This document shows, one piece after another, positions 13,286-45,794 of a stretch of DNA of 64,000 bases (positions are counted from its first letter, which is position 1; every line of letters starts with the position of its first letter). A program made the translations under genes and the position numbers. The DNA lies in the NCBI RefSeq assembly GCF_016859285.1, contig NC_053407.1, positions 18,018,632 through 18,082,631 on the forward strand. Reading direction: 5' to 3'. Origin of the DNA: Xiphias gladius (Eukaryota > Chordata > Actinopteri > Istiophoriformes > Xiphiidae). Under the pieces are notes generated by a model that made no database searches, was not told the origin of the DNA, and saw only the letters and a program-made list of their open reading frames with translations.

Positions 13286-14036
13286 TTAAAGGAAAAGTCT
13301 GACACTTTGGGAAATGCATTTATTGCCTATATTGCATTTATTCTTTCTGTGAGTTCACTGAGAACACGATTACAATTGTTACATCTGTATGGTAAATATA
13401 AGGCTACAGTTAGCAGGCAGCTGGTTTAGCTTAGCATAAAGACTGGAAACAGGGGGAAACAGCAAGCCTCTCTCACTCCAAGTGACATAATCCACCTAAA
13501 AGCACAACTAAGGCTCAGCAATTAACACATTAGATATCTTGTTTGTTTAATCTGTACAAAAACTGTAAAATATATAATAAAAAATAAATGAAAAGGAAAA
13601 GCGTGGCTTCACGTTGGGTGATGTGTGGGACTATTTCTTATCCGGGCAGATGATTTCCAGGAGTCTCCGCTGGTTGCCTGGCAACCTCACAGTTTTGGCA
13701 AGACTACAAGAAGTCATTGCGCTCAGCCATGAAGTAGCCTGGCACATAACACCCCGTAAAAACAGAAACTGTTATATATACATGGATTAAACACACAATA
13801 TAACGTGTTAATCGGTGAGCATTACAGGTGCTGGTAAGTGGGTTTTCTAAACTTCAGGCAAAACCAGGCTAGCTGTTTCCTCCCGCTTCAAGTCTTTATG
13901 CTTAGATAAGCTAACTGTCTCCTGACCATGTGCACATCCAACAGACAAACATGAGAGTGGCATTGCACTTCTCATCTAACTCTCGGCAAGAAAGTGAATA
14001 AGCATGTTTCCCAAAAATGTTGAACCATTCCTCTAA
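13286..14036. mobile_element. Palindromic non-autonomous DNA element (teleost repeat)
   Basis: The left arm begins TTAAAGGAAAAGTCTGACAC and the reverse complement of the right arm begins TTAGAGGAATGGTTCAACA, so the two ends are diverged inverted repeats. Further in, the left arm reads 'tagcataaagactggaaaca' and the right arm, reversed, reads 'aagcataaagacttgaagc'. The long arms make the whole element a large imperfect foldback with no transposase frame. I recognise it as a very common fish element. Many mismatches between the arms point to an old insertion. A possible TTAA-type target duplication cannot be confirmed. Confidence 0.65.
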
Positions 14037-15289
14037 GTAGCCAATTCTTGTATTTCCTTCAGTAGCTATAAATATATATAAAATACTCACATTAACAAGG
14101 TCAGATGATCATATGTGCAGTTCATAGATGTCTTGTAAAAGCCTTGTGTAAAAAGCTTGCATATTCAGGCATATGCATGCCTACAAAAGCTCTTCACGTG
14201 TAGGAAATATGCAGTACATAAGGAAATGATTACGTGCAATGAGGTACCAATGACCTGCATAGGTATGTGCGGTTAAGATAACACGCAGATTAACCCACAA
14301 AAGCAATCCAGGGCAGTATAGATACTGTCATGCAGGTGTCTTTCAACAACAACTAATAAGTTGAGGCTGGGAGGAAAATGAGGAAGCATTGTAAAGTCTG
14401 ATGGCACAAAGGAGCACTCAAAGGTGCTCTGTGAGGCACCTTGCAGGAAGCGGACGGAGGCTGCAAGGGGTTGGCTGCATCACTTCACACAAGGGTGGGA
14501 GGTGTTGTTGACGATGGAGTTCAATTTGATCGTCATCCTCCTTCTGCCTGCGCCTCCAGGCTGTCCGTGTTCAGCCGCACAACAGAGGCAGCCTTTCTCA
14601 CCAGTATGTTAATCCCGCCTGCCTCCCCCGCCTTGGTGCTGCCTCCCCACAAAGAACAGAGTGCTGCCCAGCACTCATTGATAGAACATGTTGAATTGCC
14701 TGTTGCATAATATGAAAGAAGAGGAGCCTCCTCAAGACACTTACTCTATCATATGACGCGAAAGTGACGACCGTTGTGCATCTAGGGTTGAGTTCATAAT
14801 CACAAGCTAAAGTCCACGTCACTCACTTGACCCTAAGGTGACGCTGAGCCACGACTATGTACTGCCATCATTGTCCCTTCCCATCACAGTGTGGTGGCTT
14901 TGTCCCCTCCACACAATACAGCTCAAAAGAGCAAAGTGAAGCGGACACAGTTTTGTTTTTGCACCCATTTGCCGGCCAGTAGTGGCCCTATTCAGGATGC
15001 TCTGATCAGTGCAGCGGCTGGGGAGGGACGTGCCTCACAGGCACTGGTCAGGGGAACTTACACTGAAATACTCCATTCAGCTTGGCGGTGAGTCCGCAGG
15101 CGCTGCATAGCTCGCTGTGCCGATGCCGTAGGGATGAGGGTATCTTTTCTGAGGCCATTCAACAGAAACACTTATATGTCATGTCACATCCACCAAGAAT
15201 GAACCTGGCCCAATGGTCGAGTCCATGCGAGACTGCACAGAACGCTGCTACATAGCACTGAAGACACAGATTGACTTGATGTTCAACAT

Positions 15290-15500
15290 TAGGGCTGCGA
15301 CGGATGATTATTTTCATCACTGATTAATCCGCTGATTACTTTTTCAATTAATCCTTTAGCCAGCGATTTAAATTAAAGTAATGATAAAGAAATAATTTCC
15401 CAGAGGCCATGCTAATGTCTTCAGATAGCCTGTTTTATCTGACCAGCGGACCAGCCCCCAAAGAAATTCACTGCATCAATGCAAAACAGAAAAGCAGCAA
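15290..15500. repeat. Remnant of a common teleost hAT-type non-autonomous element, copy 2
   Basis: Starts with 'agggctgcgacggatgatta' and continues 'cactgattaatccgctgatt' and 'caattaatcctttagcc', the usual left end of the family. Further on come 'tgtcttcagatagcctgttt' and 'acagaaaagcagcaaatcct'. The right terminus is not recognisable. Confidence 0.55.
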
Positions 15501-15736
15501 ATCCTCTCGCTGGTGACGTGCCCTCGTTTCCCCTTTTGCAAGTTCATTTTCTTATTTGCAGAGTGTTTGATGCATATTCAGACATTTCACCATCTCTTCT
15601 TCAATTTTAGTCGGTCTCAATTTTCACTGCATTGTCTAACTTGCTTGCAATTCGTGCACGGTTATCGGCCTGTAAATTGGATATAGTCGTGCGTATATAC
15701 TACTGATTTAAATACTATGTGGTGCAGATAGAGTTC

Positions 15737-15751
15737 GGGGGGGGGGGGGGG
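15737..15751 (+). repeat. Fifteen-G homopolymer
   Basis: An uninterrupted G15 run followed closely by TGC and GGGGG. Such runs can form G-quadruplexes and are also error-prone in sequencing, so the exact length is uncertain. Confidence 0.85.
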
Positions 15752-15799
15752 TGCGGGGGCGATGTTGAATTTCAAAACATACGATTTCCACAGAGCTAC

Positions 15800-15966
15800 T
15801 CTTACATCACATGGCTGTTTTCACCGCTTCGACTAGTGTGCTCCAAAGTCACCGGGTTCAGCAGTGGGCGAGGCTCCACACAGACTGTAGCGGTGCACAA
15901 CCTCAGCTCGGTGCATGAACCAGACTGACCGCGGGGATGCGCCCGGTGTGTGTGTGTGTTTGTGCA

Positions 15967-15997
<31 letters not shown>

Positions 15998-17100
15998 CAG
16001 AGAGAGGGGGGGTAAGAAATGAAATGGGAGAAGTTGCAGCGTTTCCCTTAAAACTTCTCAGCTCGCTGTTTCGTCGCGCTCGCCACAGCGGCACCGTCTT
16101 CAGGGGACGCACGTTGTTTATCCTCGAATGACCCGAATGCTGAAGCGAGAACATCCCGTTCCTGAGATATTAATAGCTCTCCTTGCGTCACCGAACTGTG
16201 GCGGACCATTTTGCTAGACACGCAACGGAGCCACAAACTGTGCCAGCAACACATTCTCCTCCAAAGCAAACATGGTTATAAAACAGGTAGTCATCGTCCT
16301 CCACCAGCTGGCCGCGGCTGTTACAAGCCGAGGCGGTTGACACTTGTTAGTGTTACACACGTTGTCATTAAGGTGGCGGGAGCTGACGGTAACTGGGCCA
16401 GCGCACATGTCGGGAGTGGAGCGTCAAACTGGAAGGGCGATGGCTTTGTGTTCATGTGTCGGCGAATACAGTGCGAAAATGTGCACGCCGCGGAGGTCTG
16501 GAGCACTTTTCCAGCCCGACAGCGCAGTGCCGGGAGGAGAGCCGGTGTTTGTCGACGAGTTGAAAGCCATAGCCCACAATGCACAATAAGCCATATGTTA
16601 ACTCGGCCCCTTCCCCCAATCCCGGAGCCAAGTGAGGCTGGAGCTACAGAGCCTGGCCTGCATAGCTCCAGGGGGAGGGAGAGGGAGAGAGGTGGGAGGA
16701 GAGTTTCTGTTGCTATGTTCTCTGGGAGTCTCCTATCTAGAGGATCTATGGGCAGGCCGATTTTGAGGGCTGACATGGCAATGTTGTATGTAGGTCAGCA
16801 ACAGTAAAACAACTTAGGCAGCCCCAGAAGCACACTGGAGGGAAAGTGCTCGTGCGCAACTCCGTACTGTAAATCTTTACATGTCACCGTATGCAGAAAA
16901 AAAACGGACAAGACTGGGACCGTGCCTCACCCGGTCCCCGCAGCCAGTCATGTACGGGTGGTTCTTGTGCTAGGCCTGACGTTTTCCAGTTTCATCCCTT
17001 CCATACTTGCAACCTGCGTAGCACCGCCACACCTGCGTCCACAAGCACGAGGGCTGAGGCGTTCACCCCTCAGCGGTGCATGTTTTCAGAAGCCAAATAA
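15800..17100. promoter_or_regulatory. CpG-rich patch of unknown role
   Basis: CpG dinucleotides are clearly more frequent here than in the surrounding AT-rich intergenic DNA, for example 'tcgtcgcgctcgcc', 'gtcgacgagttg' and 'cgccgcggaggtc'. A TG/GA repeat (15946-16012) lies inside it. No exon with a recognised product was found on either strand. It could be a CpG-island promoter of an unannotated transcript, or a distal element for klf13 or trpm1. The call rests on base composition only. Confidence 0.3.
15946..16012. repeat. Compound TG/GA microsatellite
   Basis: TG units with a 'tttgtgca' interruption run directly into GA units and a short G tract. Confidence 0.9.
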
Positions 17101-18494
17101 AACATCCTGTGGAATTACTAAAATTATGCTGGTGTGTGATGTTGCAGCGTTGCAAAAGCTCTGCGTGTAGAAAAAAGAAGAAAGTTGAAATAAGCTCAAC
17201 ACAAGATCCTTTTTCTGGAGTCTTTTCACTGAATCACACAGTCCTCATCAGTGGGACGAGTTTCCTCAACTGCCATTAAAACATTCAAAACTTTGCATGA
17301 TTTTGAGAACCTTTAGGACTTTTTATCCATGTTGACTTAAATTTTGAGCTTTCAGGTTCATTCTTGACCTCGGAAGCAAAAACAAACACAAACTGCTGAC
17401 GAGGACCGTGTGATAAAGTCAAAAGTAAATCATCCTTGAGTCAAATTTGTTTTGTCATCTGCTGTTTCCAAGGTTGACAATGAACTGAGCTTATACAAGT
17501 AAAGAACTGATTGTGTCTGGAGCTTAGTTTTAACTTTAAAACAGGGAACTGCTGATTTTGAGGGACAATCATAAATTAATATTATGAATGTTTAGGCGTT
17601 TCATATAGAATTATCAAGGTACATGCTTTGCCGCAGGGAGTTTCTGTGTTATGTCCGCTCTGTCTCAGTCAAACCCTACTTCCTGTGTGGGTGTGAGAAA
17701 ACAGTTTTGTTTTTAAGGGAAATGATTTGATTTGCACAGACTTTAAGAAAGAAATACCTGTATATGCTGCTCAAGATGAGAGCAGAATGGTGCTTGTATT
17801 AAAATCTCAGAATAACTTTGGGAGCCAAAAATCCTTGGCTTTGAAAGATGCCTGGATTCACAACATGTGCATGAACGATGGCTGAGTGCGGCAAGATTGG
17901 CAAGGTTAATGAGGACATGACTTTGTGTTATTCAACTGTCAGTGGCAGTCTTTATTTGATTCAATTTCACATCCTTGAATTTCATTTTTAGACCCCTCAG
18001 ACTACATTCACATTTGTGGCTGTTACATAGCTGAAGAGGTTCTCTTGACAACACGTCTCCGGCCTGAAGAAGCTACAGCACGGACTGACTAGTCCTAACT
18101 AGATTCAGTTCTTTCAGCGTTTAGCCTCAGTCAGCTCAGGTCTTTAAAGATTTGTCTGCGCCCGCAGCCCCAACCGATTACCTTACTGCCATTTGCTTAG
18201 TCTCCAACCACCATCTGTGTTTCAGATCATCCAAGGCAGTTCTAATTACAGTCACAGGCAAGAGCCCATAGATAATGACAATGCTGCTATGATCAGCAGG
18301 ATTAGACAGGTGCTTGTCGATTTGCTTTGACTCTGGCTTTTATGGTCTATAACACACTCTTAGACAGTCCATGAGGAGATGAGAGCATCACTGACTCTTT
18401 GCCTCCCGCTCAGATACACTAACAACGCAATTTCCTTTAACAAACTAGTGTTTCTTCTCCATGTCACAGTTGTAGAGCTGTGTCTTGTCACAGA

Positions 18495-18780
18495 AACATA
18501 CACTACTGGTTAAAAGTTTCGCAACGCCCCCATTTTCCAGTTTTATTGAAACTGCAGCAGTTCAGTGAGTTTCTTACTACCACCTTGAGTGTTTCTCAGT
18601 CAAGTTTATTAATATTATCAGCCAGGTGTACGAGACCAATTTCAATTGTTGAAAAGTTTGTCTCACTCAGCATTGAACTGATTGAGACAGTCTACAGGAC
18701 TGATCTACAGCTTTTGACCCACCAAAACATTTTTATATACTGCAGAACTAGGTTTATATGATCATTTGTTCAAAAGACTA
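18495..18780. repeat. Tc1-like element end fragment
   Basis: Begins 'acactactggttaaaagttt' followed by 'cccccattttccagttttat', which resembles the inverted-repeat end of a fish Tc1/mariner family. No transposase frame is present and no second end was found, so this is a decayed fragment. Confidence 0.45.
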
Positions 18781-20769
18781 ATCCAAATTTAAAAAAAAAA
18801 AAAAAAATTATTGTGCTGTATACTTTTTCACTGATTCAGCACACTAAGCCACATCCATGTGCTTTGGTGATTCCGTGTATTTAGCATATACACATCTGCA
18901 CTGCCTTGATATTTTAGTCACTTGAGACTGGAACAGTCTGGAATAGTCTGAGCTCATGGGTTTCTCATGCTACATAATACTGTGTTTTATGTGTGACCCA
19001 GCCATCGAGACATCTCTGTGCATTATACAGAGCTAGCATGGCATTAACAACAGCCTGTGGCTCAGATGAAGCACTGAAAATATTGACTGTTTTTGGCTCG
19101 TGGTGCTCAGTATATCCTGCTCACAGCAGTTCTTTGACTGCAGAGGTAATCGAACAAGCACAGCAATGACTTGATTTTGCTTGTTTAAATTTGATTCTGA
19201 CATTCGCTTACATTTATTAAGCTGTGGCCGTGGTCTGACGCAAAAGACAACTGTTTCTTGTGGCTTCGGTTCCTGGTGCAAAAGTGTTGGTCAGCAGTTC
19301 TGTGCTTTTTGCCAGTCTAGCTGTCTGTTTCCATCTCACATCTCCGGAGTGTTAATGCAGGGAAGTTTAAATATTTCTTTGATCACATGTCAGTCCCTTA
19401 AAAGGTCAGGAAAAGTGTGGGGAAAAGAAGGCCTTTGAGTGTGAATCCCACATCTGGTTGTTTGGATGTTGGACGATAAGTTGATTCTGGAAGTTTACGC
19501 AGCTGAGTGCAGGACTCAACACCCCCTCCTCCTGTGAGAAAGATCTGCTGGGGAAGGGCTCATGTGCTTCCCCCCTGACAACACAGACACTGCAATCACA
19601 AACATCGAGGTTTATGAAACGTCCCTGATCAAAGGAAGGAGCCACTGTTCAGTTCAGTCTAACATATTGTGAAACGGTGTCAGTGGTTGGAGTAACTTCC
19701 TGCAGGTCAAGAGAGCTGCTGTTTTATAGCCCCACTGCAGCATATGGATTCCCCGTTAACCTTTGTGTGGGCCCCAGGTCAATCTTGGAAATACCTTGCA
19801 CCAGCATGTGCTCATTGAGGAGCAGAATAGAGATACAGGAACGGGCCAGCCTATAACTGCTCCAACCGGGAGATGCATGGAATGTGTTTCTCCCAGGGGA
19901 CGGGTTTCCAGGAACAGTTCTGCTCAAGTGGTGTGCAATGAGCCAGTCCGTTAGCAGAAGCAGACAGAGCTGGGTGTGCACAGGGCCTGCCCTGGTGTTC
20001 ACCAGAGGAGTTGTTAGCCACAAGCGGGCCTATAGTCTGCCACGCCTCCTTCCTGTCCACTTCCCTAAAGTCCATTTTGTGCTGACAGTGGAGTACAGAA
20101 GGACCACTCCTCTAAAGATATGCCTTATTATCAGCGCTATCCTTATAAGCTCTAACCTTCAGGAAGACCTAAGGCTCAGCACGCCTGCCTAAGCAATTTT
20201 ACCCTTCACCCCATTCTGTCCCCTCTTGAGCCCCACACATTGTAAACATCCTTTTTCTGACATTGGTGGACTCCACCGAGGCTCCACACCCTGTAGCTCT
20301 GAGACGTGACACACAGGGGGGCTTCGTCCTTCACCTTTATGAAAACATCTATATCATTTACACACATATACTGTATATAACTTACATTACCTGCTCATTA
20401 AAACAGGTTTGAAGTACAAAATTATTATTTTGACAGGAAGAACCCATGTCATTTTATACCCTGAGAAGAGTAAAGAGCTCCGCTGAATTTATAGCTCCTG
20501 GCTATTCCCAGAATCAGCTTTTATCTTCCTGTGTATCTTCAGTTTCAAGGTCAGATCTCTTAGGCCAGTTTCCTGGATTACAGTAAACATTTGTGGGCTG
20601 TCATATTGTTGTACTCAGTCACTAGAGGATTAAATTTTATTGCCACTGCACACAAACTGCAGTTTGGCATCTAACCAGACAGTGCAAGCAGCAGCAAAAG
20701 TGCATTTACAGTACACATATGTAAAGATAAGCAAATGCATAGAATGAACAATAAACCCAATGGGTTAGT

Positions 20770-21030
20770 GACAGTAAATATAAAAATAAATAAATAAAAT
20801 AAACAATAAATAAAAAAATAACCTAAGACAATTTATAAAATTAACAGTTTGAATGAATGCAGCTATGATATGTTGGTAATGCAACAATATGTCCTGCATA
20901 GACACAACCAATAAACAGTATATATTGTACAATGAGTGTAGTTTTATACAGTATAAACAGTGAGCAGTAATAGGTACAGTGTAAAAAGAAGACAATATGT
21001 ACAGTTGTAAATGGTCAGAAACAATTCAAG
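20770..21030. repeat. AT-rich low-complexity stretch
   Basis: Dense in AAATAAATA-type units at the left, then AT-rich unique-looking text. Nothing coding was recognised. Confidence 0.5.
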
Positions 21031-24000
21031 AAAAATTCAAAAGATGCCATATATCACTCAAACATAAGAAATGCTGGTATTGTCTTTGTAAGACCTCAGC
21101 GTGCAGAGGTGTGGCTCATTTATGGACACCGTGACAAAAAACACAAGTCCTTTTTTTACGATTGTTTTCATGTATGTGTCCAACCAGTACAATATATTGT
21201 TTGCTAAAATCTATAGACAGTTGCGTGCCTTAAGAAAAAACTTGTAGCTTTTTAGTTGCATTTTGTTTTTTTTTAAATTTTCAACAACCAGTGTTAAAGC
21301 GACCCTTAAGGATTTTGTTGATCAGCAGGAAATGTAGCCATGAAATGTGACAGTTATGGGAAAACGTAGTGTAACGGTAGCACAAGCAGAGAAGAGTCAG
21401 CAAACTGACTCAGTGATGTCAGTTCCACAGCAATGTCTATCTAAAGATTGCTATCATTAGCCACCATAAGATGCTGGTCATGCCACACCGAGTAAGATTT
21501 TGGCAGCCAAGTGCCTGAGTTTGCCGAAGTGCACTTTATTGCTTATGAATTCAACTTTAGTAAGAGGATGATTGTGATCTTTCTTTCGAAAAGTTATATA
21601 GTCTTTGGCTTTAAATGGTAATTTGACAATATCAGTAACTCATAATTCAAAGTTCAACTGATTTGGATTGATATTCTGGTCTCTGTGTCCTTCCGTTCGG
21701 TTTGAGACACACAAATCAAGTTTTTACTGTGTCATGTCTAATGAGTGCTTATTATGTGGGGAGCTCAAGGTGCTACCCGTGAACACACAGAGAGCAGAGG
21801 GAACATGTCCTCACACGACCCACTCATAACAAACCACTAAAGACCATTTCCTGCTCTTAAAAGTTCAGGCAGAGTGGTTGGTCTGTCGATAGAGATGAAA
21901 TGTCAGCACACACACGTTACCTCCCTCTACACATGTAATGTAGTGTTTTTCTTATCTGTCAATCCATTTTTAATCTATTTGCCCAACTGTGCGCATGTTA
22001 TTATCAGCTTAGTTTGTTTGTCCTCCCCTGCAGTACTGAGGGACTGAACACACCTGAAGCACCAAGGTCTCAGGTGAGGGTATAGTCCGTTTCCTTAGCA
22101 ACCAGGAGAAACAGTGGCTGTTCACCAAGCCAAAAACACACAACTTTTATTGTTTTGTTACCGTAGGTCACTGCAGATCACCTTGATAAAAACCTGCGCA
22201 CACACAAACAAAAGCAGACGTAATTGCCTTTGTTTGGTGTTTTTCACCCGCAGGTTTCTGCAGCAATCTTGTTCCGTCATTTAAATGTTTGGGTTTCCTT
22301 GCCAGGGGTGGTGCCTGTAAGCACTTCACAGAAACAAAGAAAGGTCTCCCACAGCTCAACTGAACTGCACAGAGGTAACATGTCCTCTTCCTTGAATGGT
22401 GTCTGCTTCCAGAGAATCACATGTGGAAGACGTTCAGCCAAACCTGCTTTCCAGCTGTTGGCTGTATCCCATCTGGCTTGTGTGATGACATTACTCACAC
22501 AAGACATTTACAAATTATCAAATAAAACAACTGACGGTAAACTGCGCTTGATGCAAAGAGGGAGCCCCAAACAAAATGTTACGCGCAGGGAACCGGGACA
22601 CCTTTTCTGTTGGTACGGAGCCCGCAGATTTCTGCCCATGGTTCTGGCTGTACTGATGGATCTAACACTGAGATAACCCCGGAGACAACCCTAATAGTAT
22701 TAAAGCACGAAGCACTTCTTACAATCACTCCGTGACCCCATAGTCACAGTCAAGCATAGAAGTCCCTGGCCATACAATAGTTCGGAGCGCCCTCTTGTGG
22801 TTGCAGTTGGCCATTATGTGCTTTAAAGGCACCTGTGCCCAAAGAGATTTGTTTGAAATACTCGGTGGTTTGTAGTACATTGTGTACTCCAAGGAGATGC
22901 TGTTAGATTATTCCACGCAGAGATTGTATTTAAATTAAATAAAGCTGTCACATTAATTTTGACAAATGAATTGACTGATGAAGATTGATAAGGCATCATT
23001 TTCTAACATACATTTGGGCACAAGGGAGATCTATTTTCTGACCACTGACTGGAAGGCAGTCAGTCACCTCCTCTGCCAGCAAGAGCCTGATGCACCCATG
23101 TCAGGTTGGATTGATTTCAGGCCTGTGAAGAGAGATTACAGTGTGTCAGCATCCTGTTGTAATTTCTGGGGGCTCCAATATCTTCTATCTTAGGTGGCAC
23201 AGACCGCAGAAGTGTGTCAGCAGTGACAAACTTTCCAGAAAATCCACCAGTGTCATCAGTCCAACATAATAAAAAATCCCAAAACACCAACCACATTTTC
23301 ATTTGATCCACGCTTTCGAATCAAAAGCCCCCCATGCTTCTGCTCCACGCAGTGCTGTACCCTCTCTTGGAGACAAATAATCTCCTCCACCGACACACGC
23401 AAAGCCACCAACGGATGATAAAGCTCATTTGCGTCTGCTTACTACGAGAAATTACGCATTATCCATACTTACAGGCAGACAACATTGAGACACATGCCTG
23501 CAATGGAGTAGGAAAAAAAAGGAAATCATGCATCCATGGTTGGCGTTTATTATTTGAGATTCTGTCCTCATGAAAACATCTTTCTTCATTGATCACGACA
23601 GGTACAGTCGTTTCCTGAAGGTCATGTTAATAACAGTACAATGGCATGCTTGGTGATTTCGTATTGTGGATTAGTAGATTAGTTACCTCTCTGCTTCACT
23701 TACACATGGTTTTGCTGTAGTCTAGTTTGCTACAATGTGCCTCTGTCAGTTACAGTACAGGAGGGGTTCGTCTGTTATCTGATCTGCCTTTTTCATTGTG
23801 AGGCTAACATTCGGAAAAGCCGACGTGTCATAGACCGTCCTGTATCGAGTAGTGGTGTGTTTCTCTTTTTTTGTATGTTTTCTCGACAATTTTCAACGTT
23901 GCTATGGACCATTTCTTTATCCCTCCCTCCCTGTAACAGCTCCATTTAGTATCCAGCAGAGGGAGTTGCTGGATATTTCATGTGTCCGTCTAAACTGATC

Positions 24001-25299
24001 TGAAACTCTTTTTCCATCTGTAGCTCAGACGGTTGCTTTTAGTATAATTTGCAGATTATCTATGGAAAATGTCTACATTTTATTCACGTATATAGTGTCC
24101 TGTAAGAGATCTGCTATACTCTAGTACATAGTTAAGATTCTTAGATGTAGAGGTTGAGGTACTGAAACATCTCAACTTCTTTTCTGCTACACATTCAGTA
24201 GAAATAACAAGTCATAATGGCATTGCGTAACAATTGCTCTGAAGTGATAAATTTGGTATTAAAGTATTATAGGTCCTTACTACTAATGGTTTCAAATTTT
24301 TTTTCTCTTCCGAGCTCTGTTAATGAATAGCAAAATATTTGCTCTTATTCGTGAGGGTTGGCAGAATGCAATGTGGTATTAAGTTAAAGTTTTATTTTCC
24401 ATTAAATTTGTTTGTATTAGGTAACAGGTCAAATTCTTAACAATACTTAACATAAATCTGCTCTAAATTTGTGTTGTGAAACTAGTTCATGTGGAACAAA
24501 ACTACGTGTTAAGTGTTGCCATCAAGTGGAAATGAGAGATCAACTCCACCGTGCATTATATTCTGCTATAATCTAATGGTATCAAAACTACAATGGCCAA
24601 ACAGAACGTTTAGCCCTCGTAAGAGTGAATGAGTCTAACAACATGATAGAAAGTGTGCCTCTAGCAGATTCAAAGTATTATTCACTGTGTGTTAGTTCTG
24701 GCAGTTGCCTCTGCTTTGCACTTTGTGTCTCTGCATACCTTCCTGTTTGCACCCTGATGGGACACTCCCGTCTTCCCCCGTCAGACACACTGAGCCTCAT
24801 CTGGTGGGACAACCTTCGGCTTTCCGCTGGCTAACTTTAGCCTCACAGCTTGAATGGTCTCTCTAAGCCTTTTTTGGGGTTGTGGTGTGCCAAAGTAGAT
24901 TTACCTTCAATAACCATTTATTAAATCTCTATCCATTAGACTCTGAGGCTTCGTAAGAGCCGGCTGCATTAAGCCTGATTATAGGATGCCCGGCAGAGGA
25001 AAAGGGTCTATGTGTCAAGTGTGTCATCGAGTGATTTATATCCCTGGCTGGGATCTCTGTCTTGTCAGTCGGGTGTAAGCTGCAGAGCGGAGAGAGAAGC
25101 GCTGAAACCTTTAATGATGGTGAAACTTTGATAATTTTTCCATGTGAATCCAAAGGTTGTTGTCATGCCTTAGTTCTGTAGAGGGTATCTAGGGTTTCTG
25201 TCCATTCCTAATGTTGACATTGCTGCTGAACCCTGACCTGTCGCTGCTCTCCAAGGATCCCTGTCTGAGTCATTTTGACGTAAATTCTCAGTCATCAAC

Positions 25300-44496
<19,197 letters not shown>

Positions 44497-45794
44497 CAGC
44501 AACAAAGAGAGGAGATTGATTAAAGCAGCAAATGAGGACAATAAAACAGAATGAGGAAAAAAAACATAAATACAGGAGGAAGAGGAACTGAATGCTACCA
44601 GTGGTGCTGGTAACGATGGAATTAAAGATAGCCTCCCATCGACAGAAGATCACTACTCACTGCGGTTATGAGACAGTTTTCACAATAATGATAAAATTAG
44701 AATGCAGAATAGCTGGAATGAACATAATATTCTTTTTAGAAGATCCACTTTCTTTACTTTTCATTGGTGTAACATACAGTAGCTTACAAAGACAATCATT
44801 CACATTACAGCTTTCCCATGTCATTGTGTTTTCGTGGAGATGTAAAGGGAGCCCGTTGGATGTCCATACTTTAAGGTTAAAGGATATACACAACTGTTTA
44901 TTGTGCTTACGTATATAAACTATGCAAACAGCAAAAACATGAATTTCCTATATATGGTTGACACTTTGAAATACTGTCTGTAAACACTTTTTTAGATACT
45001 GTAAAATGTGCTTAATAATGACCCACTCAGTGGTGTCCCTACAGCCTTCATGCAAATACTGACACCTGCCATAACAATATGTATTAAGTACAGCTTCCAA
45101 GAAACAAACAACCCTTTCACAGTTTCATTTTGTCACAGAAACCTGCATAAATAAAGGTTCCATTAAAAAGGAATAAATAAAAGAGAGAATACATTAGGTT
45201 GTATTTATACATACTTTTGCCTTTTCTATCACAATACTGTAACTCCTTCTAGGCACACATGAACAAGTAGATATGTTGCCAGTGCAACTGGAGACCACAA
45301 CCATATTAATATACACGAATTCACACAGATAAATACAATCAGTGCTGAGACTTGATATGTCTATCCCACAGAATCATCATAGTAAATATGACAATAGGTA
45401 GTGTGTATAAAATAATGCTAAAGCATATGAAAAAAAAAAAAAAAAGATTTGTTTTCATTGTTTAACATTTTATAAGACAACTATGTGTAACTGAGATATA
45501 TTCATGAGATCCACCAGAGGTATTATGAATGCCAACAGAATCACTGCCCCCTGTGAGCAGACTGCATGGCCAGCTACAAACCACTGCTGACGATCACTGC
45601 TGATGGCCTCATTCCTTGTTGATGCTCCTCTGGTCGGCGGGTCAGGATGGCATCTCAACCGCTCATGAACCTGTGAGCTTCAGCTGGCAGTAAGGCCCTC
45701 TAATCATGGCCAGTGCTGCCGCTGCTGCGAGGGCGTCCGGGAGGCAGTAACCCTCCAAAACAGCCGTGAGCCGTGAACACTAGAGATGAGCGGC
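44497..45794. other. Convergent 3' regions of trpm1 and rab8b-like
   Basis: Contains the trpm1 3' UTR, with AATAAA at 44540-44545 and again at 45150-45155, an A-run at 45430-45445 and presumably the 3' UTR of the minus-strand Rab gene. No further coding exon was seen. Which polyadenylation site is used cannot be told from sequence. Confidence 0.6.

Larger units (their letters stand above)
8961..25299. other. Intergenic region between klf13 and trpm1
   Basis: About 16 kb between two divergent genes. No exon with a recognisable domain was found on either strand; the longest open frames (12845-13282, 16211-16807, 22224-22676) look random. Contents that can be named: remnants of two hAT-type repeats (about 9045-9320 and 15290-15500), a GTTAGCATGCTA repeat (11815-12125), a palindromic element (13286-14036), a G-run (15737-15751), a TG/GA repeat (15946-16012), a CpG-rich patch (about 15800-17100), a Tc1-like end (18495-18780) and AT-rich low-complexity sequence (20770-21030). 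Conserved enhancers for either gene could be here but cannot be judged without comparison. Confidence 0.75.

Noticed and set aside
16211-16807. 198-codon open frame in the CpG-rich block
   Set aside because: Low stop density follows from high GC; the translation shows no recognisable motif, and the opposite strand is equally open.
22224-22676. 150-codon open frame on the plus strand
   Set aside because: No domain, no biased codon use, no splice context; overlaps open frames on the other strand. Looks random.
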